64,000 nucleotides of DNA, from contig NZ_CP108677.1 of assembly GCF_035994945.1 (NCBI RefSeq), positions 5,766,001 through 5,830,000 of the forward strand, in the 5' to 3' direction. The position numbers were made by a program, and so were the translations under genes. This document shows positions 18,452 through 27,186 of this stretch, piece after piece; position 1 is the stretch's first letter, and every line of letters begins with the position of its first letter. The notes beneath the pieces were generated by a model. The model did not search any database. It saw only the letters and a list, made by a program, of their open reading frames with translations, and was not told the DNA's origin. Source of the stretch: Streptomyces sp. NBC_01216 (GTDB lineage: Bacteria; Actinomycetota; Actinomycetes; Streptomycetales; Streptomycetaceae).

Positions 18452-19207
18452 TCAGAAGCCGTGCCGCGCACCGCCGTCCACCTGCAGCATCACCCCGGTG
18501 AGGTACGAGGCCGCCGGTGACAGCAGGAACGCCGCGGTGGCACCGAACTCCTCGGGCCTGCCGTAGCGGCGCAGCGGGATCCGGGACTCGTTGGCCGCGC
18601 GTGTCGCGTCCGCGTCGCCCGACAGGGCGTCCAGGGCGCTCATCCGGTCGGTGGCGATCCGGCCCGGCAGCAGGCCGACGACCCGGATGCCCCGGGGGCC
18701 CAGGTCCGCGGCGAGGGACTTCGCGAATCCGGCGAGCCCGGGCCGCAGACCGTTGGAGAGGGCCAGGCCCGGGATCGGCTCGTGCACCGAGCCGGACAGC
18801 ACGAAGCCGATCACCCCGCCCTCGGTCAGCGTCTCCGCGGCGGCGCGCGCCATCCGCACCGCGCCCAGGAAGACGGTGTCGAAGGCCGCCGCCCACTGTT
18901 CGTCGGTGTTGTCGGCGCCGAAGCCCGGCGCGGGACCGCCCACGCTGATCAGGATGCCGTCGAAGCGTCCGAAACGGGACCGGGCCTCCGCGATCAGGCG
19001 GCCGACGGCCTCCGGGTCGGCGTTGTCCGCGGCGACCCCGGCCGCGCCCGGTCCCAGTTCCGCGACCGCCTCGGCGACCGGCTTCTCCTCCCGCCCGGTG
19101 ATCACCACCTTCGCGCCCTCGGCGAGGAGCGCCTCGGCGGATGCCCGGCCGAGCCCTCGCGTCGCCCCGGTCACCACGTACACACGGTCGTTCAGTCCGA
19201 GATCCAT
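18452..19207 (-). CDS. SDR-family protein with altered catalytic residues
   Basis: 251 residues of Rossmann fold: VTGATRGLGRASAEAL is the NAD(P)-binding TGxxxGxG motif. ISVGGPAPG stands where NNAG is usual, and a GGARHGF C-terminus follows. At the active site the expected YxxxK is missing. The aligned segment is LALSNGLRPGLAGFAKSLA, placing Ser where Tyr and Arg where Lys would be, while the serine before it (VLSGS) remains. It may bind nucleotide without ordinary dehydrogenase chemistry, or use a different mechanism. The gene is 4 bases upstream of the next minus-strand stop region and is probably co-transcribed after the GH15 gene. Confidence 0.85.
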   Translation of the reverse strand: MDLGLNDRVYVVTGATRGLGRASAEALLAEGAKVVITGREEKPVAEAVAELGPGAAGVAADNADPEAVGRLIAEARSRFGRFDGILISVGGPAPGFGADNTDEQWAAAFDTVFLGAVRMARAAAETLTEGGVIGFVLSGSVHEPIPGLALSNGLRPGLAGFAKSLAADLGPRGIRVVGLLPGRIATDRMSALDALSGDADATRAANESRIPLRRYGRPEEFGATAAFLLSPAASYLTGVMLQVDGGARHGF

Positions 19208-19211
19208 GGGC

Positions 19212-20996
19212 CTATCCTGCCGTCTCCTCCCACGGCAGGGCGAGGGCGGTGTTCACCAGCCCGATGTGGCTGAATGCCTGGGGGAAGTTGCCCAGCTGCC
19301 GCCGCGCCACCGGGTCGTACTCCTCCGCCAGCAGCCCCACGTCGTTGCGGAGGGACAGCAGTCGCTCGAACAGTTCCCGGGCCTCCTTCACGTGCCCGGT
19401 CAGCCGCAGGGCGTCCGCCAGCCAGAACGAGCAGACCAGGAAGGTGCCTTCCTGCCCGGGGAGCCCGTCGACCGAGGCGCCCTCGGTGCTGTACCGGCGG
19501 AGGAAGCCCTCGTGCAGCAGTTCCGCGCGCACCGCCTCGACGGTTCCCGCCACCCGGGGGTCCTCCGGCGGCAGGAAGCCGACCTGCGGGATCATGAGGG
19601 TCGCCGCGTCCAGTTCCCGTGAACCGTACGACTGGGTGAAGGTGTTGCGCTCCGGGTCGTAGCCCTTCTGACAGACCTCGGCGTGGATCTCCTCCCGCAT
19701 CGCCCGCCAGCGCGCCGGGTCGCCGTGCAGCGAGGGGTCTGCCTCCAGCATCCGCACCGCCCGGTCGGCCGCCACCCACGCCATCACCTTGGAGTGGACG
19801 AAGTGGCGCCTGGGCCCGCGCACCTCCCAGAGCCCCTCGTCCGGCTGCCGCCAGGTCGACTCCAGGAAGCCGAGCAGGCTCAGCTGGAGGTTCCAGGCGT
19901 GACGTTCGGCCGGGATGCCCGCCTCCCTGGCCCGGTACAGCGAGTCCATGACCTCGCCGTACACGTCGAGCTGGAACTGGTCCACGGCCGCGTTGCCGGT
20001 CCGTACCGGCGCCGAGTCCGCGTGGCCGCGCAGCCACGGCAGGGTCGTCTCGGGCAGCCGACGTTCCCCGGCCGGCCCGTACATGATCTGGAGGTCGGCC
20101 GGATCGCCCGCCACGGCGCGCAGCAGCCAGTCGCGCCAGGCCGCCGCCTCCTGGACGTAGCCGGCCTCCAGCAGCGCCCCGAGCGTCAGGGTCGAGTCGC
20201 GCAGCCAGCAGGAGCGGTAGTCCCAGTTGCGGACACCGCCGAGTTCCTCGGGCAGCGAGGTGGTGGGGGCGGCGACGATGCCGCCCGTCGGGCTGTAGGT
20301 GAGCGCCTTCAGGGTGATGAGGGAGCGCAGCACGGCCGGCCGGTAGGGGCCCTCGTAGGTGCACCGCGCGGACCAGTCCCGCCAGTCCATCAGGCACTGT
20401 TCGAGGGCCGAGTACGGGTCGATCAGCTCCGGACGCGGCTCGTGCGAGGGGTGCCAGGTGAGGACGAAGGCCACCTTCCGGCCCGCCTCCACCGTGAACG
20501 AGGAGCAGGTGGAGAACTGCTGGCCCCAGGTCTTCACCTCCGGCTCGCTGCGGAGCCAGACCGAGTCGGGCCCGGCGACCGCCACCCGGTGGCCGTCGGC
20601 GCGCCGGACCCAGGGCACGATCGAGCCGTAGTCGAAGCGAAGCCGCAGCACGGAGCTCATCTCCACGCTGCCGCTGACGCCCTCCACGATGCGCATGACG
20701 TCGGGTGCCGTGTCCCGCTGCGGCATGAAGTCGACGACCTTGACGGTGCCGGTGCGGGTCTGCCAGTACGTCTCCAGGACCAGGGAGTCACCCGCGTAGC
20801 CTCGCCGGGTGCACTGGGTGGCGCCCTTGGGCGCGATCCGCCAGTGGCCGTTGTCCTCGTCGCCCAGGATCGAGGCGAAGCAGGCCGCCGAGTCGAAGCG
20901 CGGCAGGCACAGCCAGTCGATGGATCCGTCGCGTCCGACGAGCGCGGCGGTCTGCAGATCGCCGATGAGGGCGTAGTCGTCGATGCGTTGCGTCAC
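19212..20996 (-). CDS. Glycoside hydrolase family 15 protein (trehalase/glucoamylase-like)
   Basis: 594 residues, with an N-terminal beta-sandwich beginning RIDDYALIGDLQTAALVGRDGSIDWLCLPRFDS and a C-terminal (alpha/alpha)6 barrel. The substrate-binding block GGVRNWDYRSCWLRDSTLTLGAL is typical of GH15, and the QFQLDVYGEVMDSLY and QEGTFLVCSFWLADALRLTGHV segments hold the likely catalytic acids. In Actinobacteria, GH15 proteins of this length include the mycobacterial-type trehalases, so trehalose breakdown is the best guess, with other alpha-glucosides possible. There is no signal peptide, so it is cytosolic. Start ATG at 20996. Confidence 0.87.
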   Translation of the reverse strand: MTQRIDDYALIGDLQTAALVGRDGSIDWLCLPRFDSAACFASILGDEDNGHWRIAPKGATQCTRRGYAGDSLVLETYWQTRTGTVKVVDFMPQRDTAPDVMRIVEGVSGSVEMSSVLRLRFDYGSIVPWVRRADGHRVAVAGPDSVWLRSEPEVKTWGQQFSTCSSFTVEAGRKVAFVLTWHPSHEPRPELIDPYSALEQCLMDWRDWSARCTYEGPYRPAVLRSLITLKALTYSPTGGIVAAPTTSLPEELGGVRNWDYRSCWLRDSTLTLGALLEAGYVQEAAAWRDWLLRAVAGDPADLQIMYGPAGERRLPETTLPWLRGHADSAPVRTGNAAVDQFQLDVYGEVMDSLYRAREAGIPAERHAWNLQLSLLGFLESTWRQPDEGLWEVRGPRRHFVHSKVMAWVAADRAVRMLEADPSLHGDPARWRAMREEIHAEVCQKGYDPERNTFTQSYGSRELDAATLMIPQVGFLPPEDPRVAGTVEAVRAELLHEGFLRRYSTEGASVDGLPGQEGTFLVCSFWLADALRLTGHVKEARELFERLLSLRNDVGLLAEEYDPVARRQLGNFPQAFSHIGLVNTALALPWEETAG

Positions 20997-21201
20997 GCTC
21001 TGGCGTGTTCCCGCAAGAGGCGAAGGTCAATCAGCGGGGCGCCGGTGGGTGTGCCGGACGACGGGGTACGCGGGGCGGGGCGGGCACCCGGAGGGAGCCG
21101 CGCCGTGCGGGACGGGAGCGGTGACGCGGCGGGAGCCGTCCGCCCCGCGTGCCTGTCGGGTGATCTCCGAGCGGGCGGTCGTGCGCGTCGGTCGAAGGCC
21201 A

Positions 21202-21216
21202 TCCCACAGGCTCTCA
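21202..21216 (-). repeat. Stop-anchored repeat motif at the end of the SURF1 gene
   Basis: On the minus strand it reads TGAGAGCCTGTGGGA, and its first three bases are the stop codon of the SURF1 gene. It differs by one base from the motif shared with 15243, 46692, 50496, 52105 and 56746. Confidence 0.65.
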
Positions 21217-22014
21217 GCCGACGGCCGCGGCCGGTTCGGGGCTCTCCGCGACCCCTTCGGCGCGGGCCGCGGCCTGCCGGTCACGCTTCTCGCGACGCAC
21301 CAGGATCACCCAGCCCACCGGGACGCCGGCGGTGAAGAGCCACCACTGGACGGCGTACGCCATGTGCGCGCCGATCGAGTCGTGGTCGGGCTCGGGGATC
21401 GGCTCGGGCGTGCCGCCGGCGGGCTCGGGGCCGGTCTGTTCCAGATAGCCGCCGAGCACCTCGCGGCCGAGCAGTTCCTCCTGCTGCCCGCTGTTGATCA
21501 GCATCACCTGGCGGTCCGGCAGGCCGCGCAGGTCCTTGATCCCGCTGGCGTCGGTGGTCTCGTCCGCCTTCAGCCGGCCGGTGACCGTGACCTCGCCCCG
21601 GGGGGCGGGCGGGACGTCGGGGTATGCCTTCTGGTCGGCCGCCGCCGGGACCCAGCCGCGGTTGACCAGGACGGTCCGGCCGTCCTCGAGTACCAGCGGG
21701 GTGAGGACGTGCACGCCGATCCGGTCGTCGGCCGAGGTCCTGCGGCGGACGACGACCTCGTGCGCGGTGTCGAAGGTGCCGGTGGCGGTGACCCGCCGCC
21801 AGTAGTCGGCCCGCGGGACGGTGTGCCCGACGCCGGTCAGCGTCTCCATGGGGACCGGTTCCGCCCGCAGGTTGTCCGCGATCAGGGCGTTCTGGGCGAC
21901 CCGGCGCTCGTGCCGGTGGAACTGCCAGAAGCCCAGCTCGATCATCGTCGGCATGAGGACGAGGGCGACGAGGGTGAGGATCACCCACTGCCGGGACAAC
22001 AGGAAGCGGTACAC
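21214..22014 (-). CDS. SURF1-family cytochrome oxidase assembly protein
   Basis: 266 residues with the SURF1 layout: one membrane helix at the N-terminus (WVILTLVALVLMPTMIELGFWQFHRHERR, where GFWQ..R is the family signature), a large outer domain and a second helix near the C-terminus (AYAVQWWLFTAGVPVGWVILVRR). Family motifs LVNRGWVP and the AVQWWLFT block are present. SURF1 helps mature the haem a3 centre of cytochrome aa3. Translation probably starts at the GTG at 22014; an in-frame TTG lies five codons upstream. A long Ala/Pro tail follows the second helix. Confidence 0.9.
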   Translation of the reverse strand: MYRFLLSRQWVILTLVALVLMPTMIELGFWQFHRHERRVAQNALIADNLRAEPVPMETLTGVGHTVPRADYWRRVTATGTFDTAHEVVVRRRTSADDRIGVHVLTPLVLEDGRTVLVNRGWVPAAADQKAYPDVPPAPRGEVTVTGRLKADETTDASGIKDLRGLPDRQVMLINSGQQEELLGREVLGGYLEQTGPEPAGGTPEPIPEPDHDSIGAHMAYAVQWWLFTAGVPVGWVILVRREKRDRQAAARAEGVAESPEPAAAVG

Positions 22015-22084
22015 CCCATGACGGTACAACCGCGGTCACGGGGTGCGCGCAGGGGGGCTCCGGTCGCTCGGGACGGCCGGGCCC

Positions 22085-22318
22085 TCAGACCTTGTCGACG
22101 ATGCCCACCTTCCCCTCCGACCGGGCGCAGTGGGCGCCGCAGTACCAGGTGCCCTCGACCTCGACGCCCTGGCCGATGATCTGGACCCGGCAGTGGTCAC
22201 AGATGGGCGCCATGCGGTGGATGGCGCAGGAGAAGCAGTCGAAGACGTGCACCGCGCCCTGCGCGTGCACCTCGAACGACATGCCGTAATCGTTTCCGCA
22301 GACCTCACAACGTGCCAT
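22085..22318 (-). CDS. Small cysteine-rich zinc-ribbon protein
   Basis: 77 residues with four Cys/His pairs: CEVCGNDYGM at the start, FDCFSCAIHRMAP, CDHCRVQIIG and WYCGAHCARSEG. This spacing suggests two zinc sites built like tandem ribbons or a LIM-like module. I know of similar short proteins in Streptomyces but no assigned function. It lies between the SURF1 gene and the exonuclease gene on the same strand. Confidence 0.82.
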   Translation of the reverse strand: MARCEVCGNDYGMSFEVHAQGAVHVFDCFSCAIHRMAPICDHCRVQIIGQGVEVEGTWYCGAHCARSEGKVGIVDKV

Positions 22319-22372
22319 GCGCCACAGGGTGGGGCCCCGGGCGGCGGAAGAGTGGGACGCACGCCCGGCGCG

Positions 22373-23341
22373 TCACCCGTCTGCCGGGTCCACGTCCCGC
22401 AGCAACTGGGTGAAGGCCGCCTCGTCGACGATCGGCGTGCCGAAGGACTTCGCCTTCACCGTCTTGGAGGTGGCCGCGTCCGGATCGTTCGTCACCAGCA
22501 GGCTCGTCAGCCGGGAGACGCCGCTCGCCACATGGAGCCCGGCCTCGGTCGCGCGGTCCTCCAGGAGCTCGCGGTCGATGGAGGTGTCGCCGGAGAACGC
22601 CACCCGCATACCCTGTTTGAGCGGTTTGTCGGATGTGTAACGTCCGGGGTTCGGATACGGGCACGGTGGGCGCTTCCGTGAGGGGCGCCAGCCGTTCGCG
22701 TGGTACGACGCCTGGTGACCGACCCTCGGCGCGGCCGGCGCGGACACCCACTCCGTCAGCGGCCGGCACTCCAGCAGCGGCAGCCGCACGCCGCGCTCCG
22801 CCGCCGCGCGCAGACTCGGCCGGAACGCCTCGGCCAGCACCCGGGCGTCGTCCAGCGCGTTGTGCGCGCGCCGCTGTACGACGCCGAAGTGCGCGGCCAG
22901 CGACTCCAGCTTGTGGTTGGGCAGCGGGAGCGACAGCTCCTTGGCGAGCGCGATGGTGCACAGCCGCTGGCGCACCGGCGCGGTCCGCTCGGCACGCGCG
23001 TACTCCCGGGCGATCATCGACCAGTCGAAGAGCGCGTTGTGCGCCACCAGCACCCTGCCGTCGAGACGGGCGGAGAACTCGGCGGCGATCTCCGGGAAGA
23101 GCGGCGCGCCCTCCAGGACGTCGCTGGTCAGGCCATGGATCCAGACCGGACCGGGGTCCCGTTCCGGATTGACGAGCGTGTACCAGTGGTCCTCCACCTC
23201 GCCCTGGGCGTCCAGCCGGTAGACGGCAGCCGACACTATCCGGTCGTCACGGGCGAGGCCGGTGGTCTCCACGTCGACGACCGCGTACCCCTGGGGGTAG
23301 GCGGTCGGCCACGGCGCTGCTGTCGTACGGTCGTCGAGCAT
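22373..23341 (-). CDS. DnaQ-like DEDDh exonuclease with C-terminal BRCT domain
   Basis: 322 residues. The DEDDh 3'-5' exonuclease motifs are all present: VVDVETTGL (Asp, Glu) near residue 20, VAHNALFDWSMI (Asp) near 105, and HNALDDARVLAEAF (His, Asp) near 165. A linker then leads to a BRCT domain starting around 245 (GMRVAFSGDTSIDRELLEDRATEAGLHVASGVSRLTSLLVTND), as found in NAD-dependent ligases. The pairing suggests a DNA-repair nuclease recruited through BRCT. The ATG at 23341 is chosen because upstream codons look non-coding; no strong ribosome site is seen. Confidence 0.87.
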   Translation of the reverse strand: MLDDRTTAAPWPTAYPQGYAVVDVETTGLARDDRIVSAAVYRLDAQGEVEDHWYTLVNPERDPGPVWIHGLTSDVLEGAPLFPEIAAEFSARLDGRVLVAHNALFDWSMIAREYARAERTAPVRQRLCTIALAKELSLPLPNHKLESLAAHFGVVQRRAHNALDDARVLAEAFRPSLRAAAERGVRLPLLECRPLTEWVSAPAAPRVGHQASYHANGWRPSRKRPPCPYPNPGRYTSDKPLKQGMRVAFSGDTSIDRELLEDRATEAGLHVASGVSRLTSLLVTNDPDAATSKTVKAKSFGTPIVDEAAFTQLLRDVDPADG

Positions 23342-23464
23342 GGTCACTGAGAATACGGGCAGCCGCCGACACCGCGTCCCCCGGTTCCGGAACCGGGCCC
23401 CCGGTTCCGGCCATCCCATGGGCACGTGAGGGCTGAGAGCCGGCCGCCCGGAGGGGACGACGGG

Positions 23465-24112
23465 TCAGCCGACCGGGCCCCGCGGCGGCCCCGGAACCGC
23501 CAACAGTCCCTCCACCAGGGCCCGCACGGACACGGCGAAGAGGTGTCCGGTGTCCACCGGGCGGGCCAGCGCGCGGGCCAGGGCCGGGTCGGGCGACGTG
23601 TCGCCCTCGGCGTTCCAGAGAACCTCCTCGCCCGGCGACTGGACCGGGGCCCGTTCCCGGTTCCGCTCCACCAGGACGTAGCCGACGACCTGGAACTGCA
23701 CGGCGCGGACCACCCGCGCGGCCCGCGTGCCCCGCAGCCCCGCCGCGTGCACCTCGCGGGCCAGGGCGCGCTGGGCGGGCAGGAACATCCGTTCCGTCAG
23801 GCCCCGCTCGTGGACCATTGCCACCAGGTGTGGGCGTTCGCGCAGATCGCGGCGGAGAGCGTCGGCCACGGAGACGATCCGGTCGACGGGGGTGCGGCCG
23901 TGGGCGGTGACCGCGGCCAGCTCCGCCACGGTCCGTTCGACGAGCGCGTCCAGGAGGGACTCGCGGTTTCCCACGTGCCAGTAGATCGAGGTGACCGCGG
24001 TGCCCAGCTCGGCCGCCAGTCCGCGCATCGTGAGCGCGTCCGGACCGAGCTCCCTCACCAGCGCCGCGGCGGCGCGCAGGACCTCCTCGCGGGTCAGCGC
24101 GGAGCGAGCCAT
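23465..24112 (-). CDS. TetR-family transcriptional regulator
   Basis: 215 residues. The N-terminal HTH is clear: LTREEVLRAAAALVRELGPDALTMRGLAAELGTAVTSIYWHVGNRESLLDAL. The C-terminal ligand domain resembles the TetR_C type with tryptophan-poor helices. It is transcribed away from the acetoacetate-decarboxylase-like gene. The 97-base gap holds two palindromes, so it most likely represses both its own gene and the catabolic cluster 24210-28415 until a pathway compound binds. Confidence 0.9.
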   Translation of the reverse strand: MARSALTREEVLRAAAALVRELGPDALTMRGLAAELGTAVTSIYWHVGNRESLLDALVERTVAELAAVTAHGRTPVDRIVSVADALRRDLRERPHLVAMVHERGLTERMFLPAQRALAREVHAAGLRGTRAARVVRAVQFQVVGYVLVERNRERAPVQSPGEEVLWNAEGDTSPDPALARALARPVDTGHLFAVSVRALVEGLLAVPGPPRGPVG

Positions 24113-24138
24113 GGTCTCCTCAAGTCTCTTGTTCGCAC

Positions 24139-24180
24139 GGGTATTTACCCTTCATCGCGCGGGGTGTAACTGTGTTACAC
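24139..24180. promoter_or_regulatory. Two palindromic operators between tetR-like gene and the catabolic cluster
   Basis: The sequence shows GGGTATTTACCC (24139-24150, perfect) and GTGTAACTGTGTTACAC (24164-24180, perfect 7-base arms around TGT). The second is typical in size and symmetry for a TetR dimer site. It ends 29 bases before the decarboxylase-like ATG, placing it over the likely promoter. Confidence 0.75.
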
Positions 24181-24209
24181 GCTGACGGTTCCCCGAAGGG
24201 CGGTACCTC

Positions 24210-25007
24210 ATGGCACGCGTACGGTACGGCGCGCGCACGGACGCCGAGATCGCGGCGGCCCGCGCGAGGCGATCCTCGCTTCCCGACCTCTGGTCCACCG
24301 GCGTGGTCGCCGTCTGGGAGACCGACCCCGAGGTGGTCGCGGCCGTCCTGCCGCCTCCGCTGAAACCCGTCGGGGATCCCCTCGTCCGGGCCACCCTCTC
24401 CCGGGTGGACCTGTCGGGTCACCCCCTCGGCGCCGGCTCGGTCGCCGTCGCCGCCGCCCACGGCGACCGGGAGGGCTGGTATCCCCTGGTCATGCCGATG
24501 ACCCACGAGCGCGCCCTGGTCGGCGGACGCGAGGTCTTCGGCGAGCCCAAGAAGCTCGGCGAGGTCACCGTCGAGCGGGAGGGCACGGCCGTCCGGGCCG
24601 CGCTCGCCCGCCACGGTGTCGCCTTCGTCGAGGTACGCGGCGCGGTGTCCGGCCCGCTGCCCCTGCCCGAGCCCGCGGAGAAGACCGACTTCTACTACAA
24701 GTTCCTTCCCGCGGTGGACGGTTCCGGCTTCGAGGACGATCCCGTCCTCGTCCACTGCGTCCGCCGCGAGAAGGTCCGCCGGCTGGAGCGTGTCATCGGC
24801 GACGTCGTCCTGCGCGAGTCCCCGTACGACCCGGTCGCCGACCTCGCCGTCCGCCGGATCGTCGGGATCACCCTCGGCGAGAAGACCACCGGCCAGTGGG
24901 GCCGGGTGGCCGAGCGGGTGAGCGCCGCGAGCCTCGCGCCGTACGCCCACCAGCGCTACGACGACCCGGGGCAGAGCCTCGACGGCCCGCCCGAAGGGAG
25001 CGCGTGA
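24210..25007 (+). CDS. Acetoacetate decarboxylase-family protein
   Basis: 265 residues. The family's Schiff-base lysine region is visible as GREVFGEPKKLGEVTVE, where a lysine pair follows the ..G.P motif, near residues 109-116. The C-terminal beta-rich domain includes FYYKFLPAVDG. In true acetoacetate decarboxylase this lysine forms the imine with a beta-keto acid. Broader ADC-family members act as aldolase/dehydratase-like enzymes on other keto compounds. It is the first gene of the TetR-controlled cluster and its stop overlaps the SDR start (TGATG). Substrate unknown. Confidence 0.85.
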   Translation: MARVRYGARTDAEIAAARARRSSLPDLWSTGVVAVWETDPEVVAAVLPPPLKPVGDPLVRATLSRVDLSGHPLGAGSVAVAAAHGDREGWYPLVMPMTHERALVGGREVFGEPKKLGEVTVEREGTAVRAALARHGVAFVEVRGAVSGPLPLPEPAEKTDFYYKFLPAVDGSGFEDDPVLVHCVRREKVRRLERVIGDVVLRESPYDPVADLAVRRIVGITLGEKTTGQWGRVAERVSAASLAPYAHQRYDDPGQSLDGPPEGSA

Positions 25008-25891
25008 TGGACCTGCGCGCGGGACAGGTCGCCGTCGTCACCGGGGCGGCCGGCGGCATCGGACTCGCGATGGCCCGCCGATTCGCCGCCGAGGGACTGG
25101 CCGTCGTCCTCGGCGACGTGGAGGAGCCCGCGCTCGGCCGGGCCGCCGCGGAGTTGTCGGGGGACGGCGCCCGAGTCCTCGCCCACCCGGTCGACGTCAC
25201 CGACTCGGCGTCCGTGACGGCCCTCGCGGACGCCGCCTATGACACCTTCGGCGCGGTACACGTGCTGTGCAACAACGCGGGTGTCGCCTCGGGCGCCGAG
25301 GGCCCGATGTGGGAGCACGAGCCCAACGACTGGGCATGGGCCTTCGCCGTCAACGTGTGGGGCGTCTTCCACGGCGTCCAGGCATTCGTCCCGCGCATGA
25401 TCGCGAGCGGCGGCCCCGGGCACGTCGTCAACACCTCCTCCGGGGACGGCGGGATCGCCCCGCTGCCCACCGCCTCCGTCTACGCCGTCACCAAGTCGGC
25501 CGTGGTCACCCTGACCGAGTCGCTGTACGCGCAGCTGAGGGCCCGGCGCGCGCCCGTGGGCGCTTCCGTGCTCTTCCCCGGCCCGCACATGCTGCGCACC
25601 GGCTTGTGGGAGTCGCACCGCAACCGGCCCGAGCGGTACGCCAAGCAGCGCCCGCGCCGGACCCCGTACCGCAGCCTCGACCAGTGGGAGGCGGCCATGA
25701 GGGCGGCCGGGCACGAGGTCGCCTTCACCCCCGTCGAGGAGGTGGCCGGGCACGTCGTCGACGGCATCCGTGCCGACCGCTTCTGGATGCTGCCGGCCGG
25801 CGAGCACAGCGACCGTCAGATCAGGGCGCGCTCCCAGTCCATGCTCGACCGCGCCGACCCGACCTATCTGGAGAGCTTCATCCTCGACTGA
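25007..25891 (+). CDS. Short-chain dehydrogenase/reductase of the catabolic cluster
   Basis: 294 residues. The cofactor motif TGAAGGIGLAMAR, NNAG (CNNAGVASGAEG) and the catalytic SxnY...K (SSGDGGIAPLPTASVYAVTKSAV) are all intact, so it should be an active oxidoreductase. Asp following the second strand (VVLGDVEEP) suggests a preference for NAD. The unusually long C-terminal part (from about 200, WESHRNRPERYAKQRPRR) may shape a large substrate pocket. The ATG at 25007 shares its A with the previous stop; GTG at 25004 is an alternative. Confidence 0.88.
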   Translation: MDLRAGQVAVVTGAAGGIGLAMARRFAAEGLAVVLGDVEEPALGRAAAELSGDGARVLAHPVDVTDSASVTALADAAYDTFGAVHVLCNNAGVASGAEGPMWEHEPNDWAWAFAVNVWGVFHGVQAFVPRMIASGGPGHVVNTSSGDGGIAPLPTASVYAVTKSAVVTLTESLYAQLRARRAPVGASVLFPGPHMLRTGLWESHRNRPERYAKQRPRRTPYRSLDQWEAAMRAAGHEVAFTPVEEVAGHVVDGIRADRFWMLPAGEHSDRQIRARSQSMLDRADPTYLESFILD

Positions 25892-25902
25892 GGGGCTTCG
25901 CC

Positions 25903-27186
25903 ATGAGCGATGACGATCCGTATCTGATCATCTCCTCCGACTGCCACGCCGGGCTGCCGACCGAGCGGTACCGGCCTTACCTCGACTCCCGGTTCCACCG
26001 GGACTTCGACGAGTTCCTCGCCGGCCGGGACGCCCGCCGCGAGGCCATGACACGGCTCGGCGTGCGCAACGAGACCTTCGCGGAGAAGTGGTTCAGCGAC
26101 AACGAGGAAGGACTGCGCGGCGGCTGGGACGCCGCCCGGCGGCTCAAGGAACTCGACGGCGACGGCGTCGCGGCCGAGGTCGTCTTCCCCGACGCGGACG
26201 CCGTCGACAGCCGGACCGCCGCCCCCTTCGGCGTCGGCCTCGGCCTCTCCGGCGACCAGGACCCGCGGCTCGGCATGGCAGGCGCGCGGGCCCACAACCG
26301 CTGGCTGGCCGAGTTCGTGGGGAGCCACCCCGAACGCCATCGCGGGGTGGCTCTCCTGCCGGTGACAGCCGACACGGACGAGGTCGTCGCCGAGATCCGC
26401 CGCGCCAGGGAGTCGGGCCTCGGCGCCCTCATGATCCCCTCGATGTGGGTGGACAAGGAGCCCTACCACGACCGGCGCTACGACCCGGTGTGGGCCGCGG
26501 CGGCCGAGGCCGGCATGCCCCTGGTCACCCACTCCGGCGCGGCCCCCCGGGAGGAGTACGGCGACCACCTCGGCATCTACGTCAGCGAGGTGACCTGGTG
26601 GCCCGCCAGACCGCTCTGGTTCCTGCTCTGGTCGGGGGTCTTCGAACGCCACCCAGGGCTGCGGTTCGGCGTCGCCGAGTCCGGATGCTGGTGGCTGCCC
26701 AACCTGCTGTGGTTCATGGACCGCCTCTACCTCGGGGCCCACGGCGGCAAGAAGCTGTCACCGTTCCCGGGACTCCGGCGGCCCCCGAGCGAGTACCTGG
26801 ACCGGCAGGTCTTCGTCTGCGCCACCAACACCAAGCGGCGGGAGCTGGCCCAGCGGTACGAGATCGGCGTCGACAACATCCTGTGGGGCTCCGACTTCCC
26901 GCACCCCGAGGGGACCTGGCCGGCCACCCGCGCATGGCTCCGGCGGACCTTCCACGACATTCCGGTGACCGAGACCCGGCGGATGCTGGGACTGTCCGCC
27001 GCCGAGGTCTTCGGCTTCGACACCGCCGCACTGGCGCCGGTCGCCCGCCGGATCGGCCCCACCCCCGCCGAACTCGGCCAGCCGGCCGACCAGACGGCGG
27101 TGGAGGCGTCCTGGGCCCGCTCCCGCGAGGTCGGCCGCCACTGGCTGACGGACCACGACTTCCCCGCGCTGGGAGTGACACCGTGA
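25903..27186 (+). CDS. Amidohydrolase family 2 metal-dependent hydrolase (first of tandem pair)
   Basis: 427 residues, a TIM-barrel amidohydrolase related to aminocarboxymuconate-semialdehyde decarboxylase. Candidate metal ligands are DCH in ISSDCHAG near residue 13, His in LVTHSGAAP, and Asp in NILWGSDFPHPEGTW near 325. The barrel also shows AHNRWLAEFVGSHPERHRGVALLPV. Such enzymes decarboxylate or hydrolyse carboxylated ring-derived compounds. It begins 12 bases after the SDR stop and is paralogous to the next gene (shared SxDCHAG opening, WGSD.PH.EG). The pair may act on two successive intermediates or form a heteromer. Confidence 0.87.
   Translation: MSDDDPYLIISSDCHAGLPTERYRPYLDSRFHRDFDEFLAGRDARREAMTRLGVRNETFAEKWFSDNEEGLRGGWDAARRLKELDGDGVAAEVVFPDADAVDSRTAAPFGVGLGLSGDQDPRLGMAGARAHNRWLAEFVGSHPERHRGVALLPVTADTDEVVAEIRRARESGLGALMIPSMWVDKEPYHDRRYDPVWAAAAEAGMPLVTHSGAAPREEYGDHLGIYVSEVTWWPARPLWFLLWSGVFERHPGLRFGVAESGCWWLPNLLWFMDRLYLGAHGGKKLSPFPGLRRPPSEYLDRQVFVCATNTKRRELAQRYEIGVDNILWGSDFPHPEGTWPATRAWLRRTFHDIPVTETRRMLGLSAAEVFGFDTAALAPVARRIGPTPAELGQPADQTAVEASWARSREVGRHWLTDHDFPALGVTP

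Noticed and set aside
22305..22961. 218-codon minus-strand frame within the exonuclease gene region
   Set aside because: Different frame of the exonuclease coding sequence, low-complexity Arg/Ala/Gly product.
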